This document shows, piece by piece, positions 17,072 to 25,642 of a DNA stretch of 42,884 nucleotides. The notes beneath the pieces are model-generated. The model had not been told where the DNA came from and did not search any database. It saw only the letters and a list, made by a program, of their open reading frames with translations. Within the stretch, counting starts at the first letter, position 1. Each line of letters starts with the position of its first letter. The stretch comes from Alectryocaccomicrobium faecavium (GTDB taxonomy: Bacteria > Bacillota > Clostridia > Christensenellales > Aristaeellaceae). The stretch is from assembly GCA_018713425.1 (NCBI GenBank), contig DVOT01000258.1:1-42884 (forward strand), in the 5' to 3' direction. Both the position numbers and the translations under genes were made by a program.

Positions 17072-17928
17072 AAAACGTCGTCCACTCCCGTCAAATCAAA
17101 TGCGGGCGTATACTCCCGCCGCGCCGAGGCGCGCGATTGTACAAACCCATTTTCAAAGCCCCGCGCCTGGATGAAGCGCCACACATGCTCGTATTCTGCG
17201 CGCGAAATGCGCCGGTCCAGCGGCGTGCCCGCCACGCGCGCATTGGGCGTGTATTGCGCCATCACGCTCACGTAGGCGTTGGGCAAGTTCTCAAAGATCC
17301 AGCCGAGGATTTCCACGCTCTCCTGCGCGTGCCCGGGCAAAATCAGGTGCCGCACGAGCATGCCGCGCCGCATCAAGCCCTCTTCGTCAAACACCGCTTC
17401 GCCCACCTGCGCATGCATGGCCAGCAGGGCGCGCTTGGCCACCTGCGGATAGTCCGGGCAGTGGGAGAGCGTCGCGGCAGTTTCGCCGCGCAGGTATTTG
17501 AAATCCGGCAGGTATACGTCCACCAGCCCGTCCAGCGCGGCGATTTGCGCCTCGCTCTCATAGCCCGAGCTGTTCCACACCACGGGCACGGGCAGGCGCG
17601 GCCGCAGCGATTCCACCACGGCGGGCAGGAAATGCCCCGCCGTGACCAGGTTGATGTTGTGTACGCCCTGATCGATTAAATGTTCGTATATGGCGCGCAG
17701 ATTGCGCACGGGCTTGCCCACCCGCTGAAAGGACAGCTCCTCATTCTGGCAATACACGCAGCCCAGCGGGCAACCGGAGAAAAACACCGCGCCCGAGCCG
17801 CGCGTGCCGCTGATGACCGGTTCTTCATCATAGTGCGGCGCGGCGCGCGCCACCACGGGAACCATTCCCACCCCGCACAGGCCGGTTTCGCGCTGGGCGC
17901 AGCCGCGCGGGCAGATGCCGCACTTCAC
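17068..17928 (-). CDS. PflX-like radical SAM protein
   Basis: This 286-residue protein belongs to the COG1313 group, homologous to pyruvate formate-lyase activating enzymes. The radical-SAM cluster motif is CPLGCVYCQN (Cys53, Cys57, Cys60), preceded by an extra cysteine pair CGICPRGC at the N-terminus. VTAGHFLPAVVESL, VWNSSGYES and VDVYLPDFKY are conserved in this group. Its target is unknown; a glycyl-radical partner is not encoded nearby. It is joined by 4-bp overlaps to the ABC gene upstream and to walJ downstream. Confidence 0.9.
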   Translation of the reverse strand: MKCGICPRGCAQRETGLCGVGMVPVVARAAPHYDEEPVISGTRGSGAVFFSGCPLGCVYCQNEELSFQRVGKPVRNLRAIYEHLIDQGVHNINLVTAGHFLPAVVESLRPRLPVPVVWNSSGYESEAQIAALDGLVDVYLPDFKYLRGETAATLSHCPDYPQVAKRALLAMHAQVGEAVFDEEGLMRRGMLVRHLILPGHAQESVEILGWIFENLPNAYVSVMAQYTPNARVAGTPLDRRISRAEYEHVWRFIQARGFENGFVQSRASARREYTPAFDLTGVDDVL

Positions 17929-19697
17929 GCTTCCACCCCCGCAACCATCTTTGCGTAAGCGCCGTTTTTGGCCATGAGTTCCTCGTGCGAACCGCTCTCG
18001 ATCACTTCGCCGTGGTCGAGCACGAAGATCTTATCGCAATTGCGGATGGTCGAAAGCCGGTGCGCGATGAAAATTGCCGTGCGCCCCTGGGAAATGGATT
18101 CGATGGAGCGCTGCACGAGCAGTTCGGTTTTCGAATCGATGTTCGCTGTGGCTTCGTCCAGCACGAGGATAGCGGGCTGGTGCGCGATAGCCCGCGCGAA
18201 GGAGATGAGCTGGCGCTCGCCGGTGGAGAAGGTCGCGCCGCGCTCGGCCACCTGCGCGTGGATGCCGCCCAGGCGGTTCACAAATTCGTCGGCATGGCTG
18301 AGCACGAGCGCGCGCTCGATGTTTTCATCCGTGATATCCGCGTGTACGCGCACGTTATCGGCGATGGTGCCCGCGAAGAGAAACACATCCTGCAGCACCA
18401 CGGCGATTTGCGAGCGCAGGCAGGGGAGCGTCCATTTCTCGATGGGCACGCCGTCGATCAAAATCTGCCCCCGCTGCGGCGTGTAGAACCGCGAAAGCAG
18501 GTTGATCACCGTGGTTTTGCCCGCGCCGGTCGCGCCCACAAAGGCCAGCTTTTCGCCCGGTTCCGCGGTGAAGGAAAGCCCCTTGAGCACCCATTCTTCG
18601 CCCACGTAGGCGAACCACACATCCCGGAATTCCACGCGGCCCACGATTTGCGCCTCGTGGCCGGGCGCGTCGAGGTCTTCCAGCGTGCGCCCATCGTTGA
18701 GCAGGCTGAAGATGCGGTCGGCGGAGACCATGGCCGATTGCACGGAATTGTATTTTTCCGCCAGGTCGTTGATGGGTTCGAAGAACTGCTTGATGTAAGT
18801 CGTGAAGGCGAACAGCACGCCCACTTCCACCGCGCCGATGTTCTGCCCCGCCAGGTGCCAGCCGAATAGCAGGATCAGCACGATGGCCAGCGCGTTGACC
18901 ACTTCCATCACGGGCCGCATGAAGCTGTTGATGGCCACCTGCGTCATGGTGGTTTTGCGGTATTGCAGGTTGAGGTCGTGCAATTGGTCGTACTTTTCCT
19001 TTTCCCGGCCAAACGCCTGGATCACGCGGATGCCCGAAAGGCTTTCGGCGATGAAGCCGTTGATGCGGGAAATGAGCGCCTTCATCTTCACAAAATTGCG
19101 GTGCAGCGCCCCCCGGCACAAGAACGTGATGATCAGGATCAGCGGCACGGCCGTGAAGGCCATCAGCGCCAGCCGCCAGTTCATGTTGAGCATCATCACG
19201 ATGATGCCGATCAGCAGGAAGATGTCCCGGAACAGGCCGATGAGCACGTCGTTGTAGAATTCGTTGAGCGCCTCCACGTCGTTGGTGGCGCGGGTGAGCA
19301 GGCGGCCGCTGCCGATTTCGTCCAGATCCGTGAGCTTGAGCCGGTGGATGTGGTCGAACAGCTTGAGCCGCATGGTGTTGAGGATGGACTGGCACACGCG
19401 TGCCAGCAAGCGCGATTGAAAAATGCTGGCGAGCGCGCCGATGACGACCACCAGGAAATACGAAACGCCCAGCCCTGTGAGCGACTGAAAAAGGAAAAAG
19501 CCGCCCGTCTGCGCGGGCTCGCCCGCGATCATCGGCGTGAGGTAATCGTCCACGGCGATTTCCATGATCCAGGGCTTGATAAGGTCGGCCCCATTGAACA
19601 GCATCACCAGCACCACGCACAGCAGAATTTGCAGCGTGTAGGGCCGCATCAGGCCGAGCAGGGGCTTTACCACATGACTCTTCTCACGCATTTGCAT
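17925..19697 (-). CDS. Heterodimeric ABC exporter subunit with consensus catalytic site
   Basis: A 590-residue half-transporter with six membrane helices (about residues 20-320) and a nucleotide-binding domain with Walker A GATGAGKTT, Walker B ILVLDEATANID (catalytic Glu present) and His in FIAHRLST. Its signature motif is the weak STGERQ rather than LSGGQ. Paired with the upstream subunit this makes one competent and one degenerate ATP site, as in BmrCD or TM287/288-type exporters. The ATG at 19697 with AAGGAG upstream overlaps the 3' end of the partner by 14 bp. The substrate (drug, lipid or peptide) cannot be told. Confidence 0.94.
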   Translation of the reverse strand: MQMREKSHVVKPLLGLMRPYTLQILLCVVLVMLFNGADLIKPWIMEIAVDDYLTPMIAGEPAQTGGFFLFQSLTGLGVSYFLVVVIGALASIFQSRLLARVCQSILNTMRLKLFDHIHRLKLTDLDEIGSGRLLTRATNDVEALNEFYNDVLIGLFRDIFLLIGIIVMMLNMNWRLALMAFTAVPLILIITFLCRGALHRNFVKMKALISRINGFIAESLSGIRVIQAFGREKEKYDQLHDLNLQYRKTTMTQVAINSFMRPVMEVVNALAIVLILLFGWHLAGQNIGAVEVGVLFAFTTYIKQFFEPINDLAEKYNSVQSAMVSADRIFSLLNDGRTLEDLDAPGHEAQIVGRVEFRDVWFAYVGEEWVLKGLSFTAEPGEKLAFVGATGAGKTTVINLLSRFYTPQRGQILIDGVPIEKWTLPCLRSQIAVVLQDVFLFAGTIADNVRVHADITDENIERALVLSHADEFVNRLGGIHAQVAERGATFSTGERQLISFARAIAHQPAILVLDEATANIDSKTELLVQRSIESISQGRTAIFIAHRLSTIRNCDKIFVLDHGEVIESGSHEELMAKNGAYAKMVAGVEA

Positions 19698-21408
19698 TTT
19701 CTTTCTCCTTTTGCTGGTTCCACATTTCGGCATAGCGGCCGCCCAGCGCGAGCAACTGCTCGTGCGTGCCGCGCTCCGCCACGCGTCCATTTTCCATAAA
19801 GAGAATCTCATCCGCTTCCGCCAGGGCGGAGAGCCGGTGCGAAATGATGATCGCGGTGCGGCCCGCGAGTTCGCCGTGCAGGTTTTCCAGGATGCGCGCT
19901 TCCGTGCGCGTATCTACGGCGGAGAGCGTGTCGTCCAGGAGCAGGATGGCGGGGTTGCGCACAAACGCTCGCGCCAGCGACACGCGCTGCCGTTGCCCGC
20001 CCGAAAGGTGGTTGCCGTGCTCGCCGCAGATGGTTTGCAGGCCGTGCGGCATGGCGCTTAGGTCGGTGGACAGGCCGGCCTGCGCGGCGGCGGCTTCCAC
20101 TGCTTCGTGCGAAGCGCCGGTGAAAAAGGCGATGTTGTCCTCAATGGTGGTGTTGAACAAAAAACCGTCCTGCGGCACATAGCCAATGGCCCTGCGCAGC
20201 GAGGCGGCGGGCACGGTGCGGATATCGCGCCCATCGATGAAAAGCTGGCCCTCCTGCGCTTCGAGCAGCTTGGTGAGCAAAAGCACCAGCGTGCTCTTGC
20301 CGCTGCCCGTTTTGCCGGCGATGCCCAGCTTCTGGCCAGGCGCGAGCGTGAAGCTCACGTCCACCAGCGCGCTTTGCCCATTGTCCGGATGCGAATAGCT
20401 GAGGTGGCGCGCTTCGATACCCCCGCGGATGGGCACGCCGTCGTCCACCCGGTCGAACTGCTTTAGTTCCGGCTGCACCATCAGCGCGTTCAGCCGCTTG
20501 AGCGAGGCCAGGCCGCGCTGGAGCATGTTCACAATGCGGCCGATGGAAGTGACGGGCGCGACGATCATCGTGAGATACGAATTGAAGGCCACGTAATCGC
20601 CCAGGCTGATCAGCCCATCCGCCACCAGGTGTCCGCCATAGACCAGGCCAATGGCATAGCTCACGCCAAACACGGTCTGGATGGCGGGGGAGAGCAGGGC
20701 GGAAGTATAGGACAGGCGCAGGTTAGCCGTGCGCATATCGTCGCTCTCTTGCTGATAGTGCTCATACTGCTGCTTTTCCATGGCGAACGCCTTGAGCACG
20801 CGCATGCCGTTGATGTTTTCCTGCACGTGGCCTGAAAGCTGGGAGAACAGCTCCTGCACGCGTCGGAATTTCACCTGCACGCTTTGGCCGATGAACAAGA
20901 TAAAGAAGATCGCCACCGGCACGGGCAACAGGGCGAATAGCGTCAATCGGGGGTGTACGCCCAGCGCCATCTCGTTCACGGAAAAGCCAATGCTGGTGAT
21001 GGCTGTGAGCGATTGCGCCATCACCATGCCGAAGGTCATGCGTACAGCGCCCACATCGTTGATGGCATAGGCCATGAGATCGCCGGAGCGGTTTTCGGAA
21101 TAGAAGCGGATGGGCAAATATTCCAAGTGCCAAAACAGGCGGTCACGCAGGTAAATCTCCATTTCGCGCGATGTGCCGATGATAAAGTATCGCCAGGCAA
21201 TCCTGGTGAAGAACACGCCCACTGCGATGGTCAGCGTGCGCCACGCTTCGCGCGCGAAGGCGGCGTAGTCGCTGCCTGTGAACAGCTCAATGGCGTTGCC
21301 CAGCACCAGGGGCGCGCGCGTTTGGATCCAGGTGCTCAGCACCAGGAAAATCGCGCCGGGAATGTAGTTCCACCCATATTTCCGGAAAAAGTCCCTGAGC
21401 ATTCCCAT
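19684..21408 (-). CDS. Heterodimeric ABC exporter subunit with degenerate Walker B
   Basis: A 574-residue half-transporter: six membrane helices (about residues 10-310) and an NBD with Walker A GKTGSGKST, canonical signature HLSGGQRQRVS, and Walker B LLLDDTLSAVD where the catalytic Glu is replaced by Asp. This is the classic non-catalytic partner of a heterodimeric exporter; the other subunit begins 14 bp before this gene ends. Two ATGs (21408 and 21402) could both use the upstream GGAAGG. It lies 33 bp after the metallophosphoesterase. Confidence 0.94.
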   Translation of the reverse strand: MGMLRDFFRKYGWNYIPGAIFLVLSTWIQTRAPLVLGNAIELFTGSDYAAFAREAWRTLTIAVGVFFTRIAWRYFIIGTSREMEIYLRDRLFWHLEYLPIRFYSENRSGDLMAYAINDVGAVRMTFGMVMAQSLTAITSIGFSVNEMALGVHPRLTLFALLPVPVAIFFILFIGQSVQVKFRRVQELFSQLSGHVQENINGMRVLKAFAMEKQQYEHYQQESDDMRTANLRLSYTSALLSPAIQTVFGVSYAIGLVYGGHLVADGLISLGDYVAFNSYLTMIVAPVTSIGRIVNMLQRGLASLKRLNALMVQPELKQFDRVDDGVPIRGGIEARHLSYSHPDNGQSALVDVSFTLAPGQKLGIAGKTGSGKSTLVLLLTKLLEAQEGQLFIDGRDIRTVPAASLRRAIGYVPQDGFLFNTTIEDNIAFFTGASHEAVEAAAAQAGLSTDLSAMPHGLQTICGEHGNHLSGGQRQRVSLARAFVRNPAILLLDDTLSAVDTRTEARILENLHGELAGRTAIIISHRLSALAEADEILFMENGRVAERGTHEQLLALGGRYAEMWNQQKEKENANA

Positions 21409-21441
21409 TCCTTCCTTCTGTAGCCGTATGAATTTTTTATA

Positions 21442-22377
21442 TCAAAGTCCACCGGCGCTATCCTGCGCGCGGTAGAGCGTAATCAAGTGCGCTTGCGCTG
21501 GCGCACCCCAGCGCAGGTTGACCACCGAACAGCCCACGCCGTTGCTCACGAGCATACTGTGGCCGTTTTCCTCCACCCAGCCGGAAAGGTACTTTTCTCC
21601 GTAAGTGGAGGGAATGCGGGGCGACCAGCCCAGCAAGCGAAATTGGCCGCCGTGCGTGTGCCCGCTGAGCACCAGGTCCGCCCATTTGCCGCCATCGGCC
21701 GCTTCCGAGGCGATGATGGCGGGAAAGGCATCCGGCGAATGGGAGAGCACGATCACGCAATCGCCGGATGCGACCATGCTGCCCATACCCTGCACATTGC
21801 GCTCGCCGAGCGAAAAATCGTCCAGCCCTGCGATGGTCAGCGCGTCATTCCCCGAAAGCACGCGAATGGCTTCGTTTTGCAACAGCGTGATGTTGCCCGC
21901 CGCGAGGTCCTCCCGCAGGCCGGGGATGGATACGTCGTGATTCCCGGCCACGGCGTATTTGCCCATGGGGGCGGGGAAGGCGGCAATGGCCTCAAAAAAT
22001 TCCCGGCGGCGGCTGGCCTGGGCGCTGCGGGCGTCTTCCTCGTGCATTTCCAGCAGGCTTTGGCTGGTGTAATCACCGCCCAAGAGCAAAAGGTCCGGTT
22101 GCAACTGCGCGAGCGATTCCATCAGTTTTGCCGCGCGCTGCGGCGTGTTGACACCCATCAGATGGATGTCGGAAACGAATAGCAGCTTCGTACCCTCGAA
22201 CGCGGCGGGCAAGTCCTGCAAATACACCTGTGCGTATTGCACATGCACAACGCTGGCGCTTATGTGCATTGCCAGGACGGCCGCGCACGCTACCAGCGCA
22301 AGAAAGGCAAAGACCCAGGCACCCCACCGCCTGCCGCGCGCTTTTTTGCGGGGAGCCGTTTTTTTGGATCGGGCCAT
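21442..22377 (-). CDS. Membrane-anchored metallophosphoesterase (YkuE-like)
   Basis: A 311-residue protein with a basic N-terminus, one membrane segment (about residues 18-40) and a calcineurin-like phosphoesterase domain. The metal-binding motifs appear in order: FVSDIHL, LLGGDYT, AGNHD, LSHSPD and SGHTHGGQF. The topology puts the enzyme outside the membrane; YkuE-like proteins are thought to act on cell-wall or lipid phosphates, but the substrate here is unknown. The ATG at 22377 is decided by GAGGAGG just upstream; the open frame continues upstream but only antisense to the next gene. It is the first gene of the long minus-strand operon, and a parS site lies 53 bp upstream. Confidence 0.9.
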   Translation of the reverse strand: MARSKKTAPRKKARGRRWGAWVFAFLALVACAAVLAMHISASVVHVQYAQVYLQDLPAAFEGTKLLFVSDIHLMGVNTPQRAAKLMESLAQLQPDLLLLGGDYTSQSLLEMHEEDARSAQASRRREFFEAIAAFPAPMGKYAVAGNHDVSIPGLREDLAAGNITLLQNEAIRVLSGNDALTIAGLDDFSLGERNVQGMGSMVASGDCVIVLSHSPDAFPAIIASEAADGGKWADLVLSGHTHGGQFRLLGWSPRIPSTYGEKYLSGWVEENGHSMLVSNGVGCSVVNLRWGAPAQAHLITLYRAQDSAGGL

Positions 22378-22429
22378 AATCCTCCTCCGCGATGGTTTGA
22401 CACGGCGATGCAAAAGCACCGCCGCGGAT

Positions 22430-22445
22430 TGTTTCACGTGAAACA
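22430..22445. other. parS site 1 (ParB/Spo0J binding site)
   Basis: The 16-bp palindrome TGTTTCACGTGAAACA is an exact match to the bacterial parS consensus bound by ParB/Spo0J. It lies in the divergent intergenic region between the metallophosphoesterase and the DUF5711-like gene. Confidence 0.95.
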
Positions 22446-22480
22446 GTGAATTTTTCTTGCAATTGACAGTATCTAGACTA

Positions 22481-22509
22481 TTGCAGAATTCCCTGCCTTC
22501 TATTATAAT
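22481..22509 (+). promoter_or_regulatory. Promoter of the DUF5711-cvpA operon
   Basis: TTGCAG (22481-22486), 17 bp, then TATAAT (22504-22509). The -10 sits in a near-palindrome (CTATTATAATAG), so it might also support minus-strand transcription. A TTGACA at 22464 is too far upstream to be its -35. Confidence 0.75.
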
Positions 22510-22584
22510 AGGAATAGCGCCATCGTTCAAGCTGGTTCGCGGAAACTTTTCAAACCGGTGGCGCGGATAGGAACGGAGGAAGAA

Positions 22585-23679
22585 ATGGAAAAACGCGCGG
22601 CACGCACACCGTGGCCTGTCGTTCTTCTGATTGTGCTCGCATGCACCGGCCTTGCGGTGCTGCTTTCGTATCTGATCACTGGCGCTGGAAGCACACAGGT
22701 TGGCGCCGCGGTTCCCTTGGGGCTGCGCGCAAGCCTGGATGTGAATGTGCTGGATGACGGCGTGATATATTACGATGGCGCGATGGTTGGCGCGCTCGAC
22801 GCGAATGGCAACTTGAAATGGAACTATTCCGCCGGCATAAACGCCAAATATGATGTGAGCCAGGACGGCGTTGCCACATGGACGGATACTTCTTTGTCTT
22901 TTATCGAAAGCACTACGGGCGCTACGATGTATTCCGGAGCCACCACAATGCCCGTTTTGAGCGCGACGGTCGGGTCTCGTTACGCGGCAGCCATGCTCGG
23001 CACGGATGAAACCTCCGCACAGCTGTTGATCTATGAGCTCACGGGCCGCCAGATCGATCAGGTCGATTTGGCGGGGCAGATTGTGATGGACTTTGGCTTT
23101 TTCTCCAATGGCGCGCTGTTGTGGGTGATGACGATGGACACTTCGGGCAGCGTGCCCATGAGCATCATCACCACCTATCAGCCGGGCCGGCAAACGCTGG
23201 GTTCTGTGCGCGAAATTGAGGAAGTGGTGTATCGGACGCTGTTCCAAGCTTCGCAATTGCGCGCCGTCGGCACGACATACATAAAGACGTATGACTATGC
23301 CGGTTCGGAGATCACCAGCGAGCGCAAGCTGGTGTATGGCTGGTATATGGAGGCTGTGGAGGAAAATGTGAGCGATCCCTTGATGGCCTTGGTGCCCGTG
23401 GCGCAGAGCGACGCAATGGCCCAGATCAGCGATGTGAAGCTGATCCAAGGGAGCACGGAGCGGCTATTGCGCATGCCATTCCCCTGCGATGCCATCTTCT
23501 GCCGGGCGGGCACACTCTATGGCTTTTCCGATTCCGCGGTGATGATTTGCCGGGCAGGGGAAACGCGCGCGCGGGCGTATCAGTTGCCAATCGTGGTGGA
23601 TGGGGTCGTTGGCGTCACCAGCGCAAATACCGCCATTGTGGAGTCCGCCGGAGAACTGTATACCATCGCACTACCATAG
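22585..23679 (+). CDS. DUF5711-like membrane-anchored beta-propeller protein
   Basis: The 364-residue protein has one N-terminal membrane segment (about residues 11-32) and an extracytoplasmic domain made of repeated beta-blades with alternating short loops, such as DDGVIYYDGAMVGALDANGNLKWNYS, which resembles PQQ-type propeller repeats. I recognise it as like DUF5711, a clostridial family of unknown function that is often followed by cvpA, as here (18-bp gap). The ATG at 22585 follows GGAGGAAGAA. A sensory or scaffold role in the envelope is possible but unproven. Confidence 0.75.
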   Translation: MEKRAARTPWPVVLLIVLACTGLAVLLSYLITGAGSTQVGAAVPLGLRASLDVNVLDDGVIYYDGAMVGALDANGNLKWNYSAGINAKYDVSQDGVATWTDTSLSFIESTTGATMYSGATTMPVLSATVGSRYAAAMLGTDETSAQLLIYELTGRQIDQVDLAGQIVMDFGFFSNGALLWVMTMDTSGSVPMSIITTYQPGRQTLGSVREIEEVVYRTLFQASQLRAVGTTYIKTYDYAGSEITSERKLVYGWYMEAVEENVSDPLMALVPVAQSDAMAQISDVKLIQGSTERLLRMPFPCDAIFCRAGTLYGFSDSAVMICRAGETRARAYQLPIVVDGVVGVTSANTAIVESAGELYTIALP

Positions 23680-23697
23680 AATGGGAGGAGAGATTTC

Positions 23698-24426
23698 ATG
23701 AACGTAATCGACATTGTAATTCTCGCAATCTTTGGCATCTGCCTGGTTTCGGGCATGTATAAAGGATTCATTGCCTCGGGACTCACGGTGCTGGGCTTTA
23801 TCGTCGCCTGGTTTGCGGCAAAGGCAACGTATGGCGCGTTGAGCGAGGCCATCTTGTCCAATTCCTCCCTGATGGGTGTGCTTTCCACGTATTTGGAAGC
23901 GGCGGACTTTTTCCCCAGCGCGCAAATCGCTTCCGCCACGGTCACGGAAGCGCTCGCTTCCAGCACGACCATTTGGAACAACGCTTTGGCCGCCATCCAG
24001 GAGCGGTTGCCCTTCCTAGCGGAAGCGTTTGCTAGCAACGTGAATACACAGGCCTTCGCTTCTCTGGGCATTTCCACGCTGGCCGATTACCTGGATCAGA
24101 CCATTTGGACGGCCGCCTTCCAGCTCATCAGTTTTATCCTGGTGTTCTTCATCAGCTACGCGGTGGTTACCCTGCTGATCAACCTCCTAAGCCGCGTGCT
24201 GCGCTTTCCGGCGCTGCGCGGGTTCGACGCCATCGCCGGCGGCCTGTTCGGCTTGGTGCGCGGCTATTTGCTGGTGCTACTCCTGCTGGCCGTGCTGCCC
24301 ATGGCGCTGGACGTGATCAACATTCCCTCCGTGAGTGCGCTGTACGAGGAATCCACGCTAGCCAGCGTCTTTGGCAATATGCGGCTGTTCAACATTCAGT
24401 CTTGGATCCAATCCCTGCTCTATTAA
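23698..24426 (+). CDS. CvpA-family membrane protein
   Basis: A 242-residue membrane protein beginning MNVIDIVILAIFGICLVSGMYKGFI, the typical CvpA N-terminus, with further helices at about 20-45, 140-165 and 190-210 and the conserved RGFDAIAGGLFGLVRGYLL segment. CvpA in enterobacteria is needed for colicin V production and envelope stress resistance; clostridial members are uncharacterised. An extra region of about 80 residues lies between the second and third helices. GGGAGGAG precedes the ATG. It is co-transcribed with the DUF5711-like gene. Confidence 0.88.
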   Translation: MNVIDIVILAIFGICLVSGMYKGFIASGLTVLGFIVAWFAAKATYGALSEAILSNSSLMGVLSTYLEAADFFPSAQIASATVTEALASSTTIWNNALAAIQERLPFLAEAFASNVNTQAFASLGISTLADYLDQTIWTAAFQLISFILVFFISYAVVTLLINLLSRVLRFPALRGFDAIAGGLFGLVRGYLLVLLLLAVLPMALDVINIPSVSALYEESTLASVFGNMRLFNIQSWIQSLLY

Positions 24427-24439
24427 ACGCGTTTTCGCA

Positions 24440-24484
24440 ATGCCTGCACGCTCGGCGATCTTCCTTGCGTGCGGGCATTTTTTC
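24440..24484 (+). terminator. Terminator after cvpA
   Basis: A 12-bp stem (ATGCCTGCACGC at 24440-24451 with 24467-24478, one G-U pair) is followed by TTTTTT. It lies 13 bp after the cvpA stop and directly before the next gene's ribosome binding site. Confidence 0.9.
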
Positions 24485-24512
24485 AAAATTTTTTTGCGAA
24501 GGAGAGATTCGT

Positions 24513-25583
24513 ATGACAGAACGGGAAAACTTTCTTGCCATCGCCCGCCGCAAAGGCTATGAGCGCATGCCCGTCCAATTCAATCTGTGCCCCTATTTGC
24601 AGCAAACTTGCGGGGAAAAGATCCGCGCCCTGCAGGAGGAAACCGGCTTTGCGTTTTCGCCCGCGGTGTCTACTCGCGGCTTGCCGGTGCGAGAAACGGA
24701 CACCCGCCGCTTTCTCGGCTATTATCAGGATTTGAAGCCGGGCGCTTCGATCGACGTTTTTGGCGTGGCCCGCGAACCGGGCAGCGAGGCGGCCATGCAT
24801 ATGACCCACATGCGCCATCCGCTGGAACATATGGAGACGCTTGAGGAGATGCAAGCCTATCCCTTTCCGGAATTCGCCGCGGATGCGGCGACGCGCGCCG
24901 CCGTTCTCGAGGAAAATGCCGCTCTTCGCGCCAGCGGCAAAATTGTGCAGGGCGATATGCAGTGCACCATCTGGGAAACGGCTTGGTACATGCGCGGTAT
25001 GGAAAATTTGATGATGGACATGATGGAGGAATCGCCTCTGGCGGAATACCTGCTCGATCGGGTGACGGAAATGGCCGTGGCGCGCGCGGAGTTCTTTGCC
25101 CAGACGGGAGCGGATACGCTGTTTCTGGGCGATGACGTCGGCATGCAACGTTCCATCATGATGAGCGTGCCGCTATATTGCACTTGGCTTAAACCCCGGC
25201 TCAAACGCGTGATCGACGCGGCTCGCGCCTTTAAGCCGGATATTTTGGTGCTCTATCACTCCTGTGGTTATGTGGAACCCTTCATTCCGCATTTGATGGA
25301 GGCGGGCGTGGATGTGCTGGATCCCGTTCAGCCGGAGTGCATGGATTTTGCCAAGATTCATGCTGAATATGGCGATGTGCTGTCTTTTCACGGCACGCTA
25401 GGCACGCAATCCACCATGCCCTTTGGCTCGCCGCAGGATGTACGGGACGTCGTGTTCCGCAATTTGGATATCGCCGGCGCCAAGGGCGGATTGTTCGTAT
25501 GCCCCACCCATATGGTGGAGCCCGAAGTGCCGTGGGAGAACATCCGCGCGTACATCCTGGCGTGTCACGAATATACGAAGTAA
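24513..25583 (+). CDS. URO-D-family protein (probable corrinoid methyltransferase-like)
   Basis: The 356-residue protein has the uroporphyrinogen decarboxylase/MtaA-CmuA fold: ADTLFLGDDVGMQRSIMMS, YHSCGYVEPFIPHLMEAGVDVLDPVQP and FHGTLGTQSTMPFGSP are characteristic. It lacks the N-terminal RAPVWxMRQAGRY motif of true HemE, so it is probably a methyl-transfer protein that uses a corrinoid partner, not a haem enzyme. No corrinoid-binding protein is encoded nearby. GAAGGAGAG decides the ATG at 24513. It is followed by two parS sites. Confidence 0.82.
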   Translation: MTERENFLAIARRKGYERMPVQFNLCPYLQQTCGEKIRALQEETGFAFSPAVSTRGLPVRETDTRRFLGYYQDLKPGASIDVFGVAREPGSEAAMHMTHMRHPLEHMETLEEMQAYPFPEFAADAATRAAVLEENAALRASGKIVQGDMQCTIWETAWYMRGMENLMMDMMEESPLAEYLLDRVTEMAVARAEFFAQTGADTLFLGDDVGMQRSIMMSVPLYCTWLKPRLKRVIDAARAFKPDILVLYHSCGYVEPFIPHLMEAGVDVLDPVQPECMDFAKIHAEYGDVLSFHGTLGTQSTMPFGSPQDVRDVVFRNLDIAGAKGGLFVCPTHMVEPEVPWENIRAYILACHEYTK

Positions 25584-25586
25584 TAT

Positions 25587-25602
25587 TGTTTCACGTGAAA
25601 CA
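25587..25602. other. parS site 2
   Basis: A perfect TGTTTCACGTGAAACA palindrome, 3 bp after the stop codon of the URO-D-family gene. Confidence 0.95.
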
Positions 25603-25623
25603 CCTGGCAGGTTTTGTGATGGG

Positions 25624-25639
25624 TGTTTCACGTGAAACA
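25624..25639. other. parS site 3
   Basis: A second perfect TGTTTCACGTGAAACA palindrome, 37 bp centre to centre from site 2 (about 3.5 helical turns). It ends 3 bp before the stop codon of the convergent ABC-2 permease. The two sites occupy most of the 59-bp convergent gap. Confidence 0.95.
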
Positions 25640-25642
25640 TTT

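Noticed and set aside
22378..23448. N-terminal extension of the metallophosphoesterase by about 350 codons
   Set aside because: It is antisense to the DUF5711-like gene, crosses a parS site and a promoter, while GAGGAGG precedes the ATG at 22377.
24513..25583. Uroporphyrinogen decarboxylase HemE
   Set aside because: The N-terminal arginine motif needed for the tetrapyrrole is absent and no other haem genes are nearby; methyltransferase-like members fit better.
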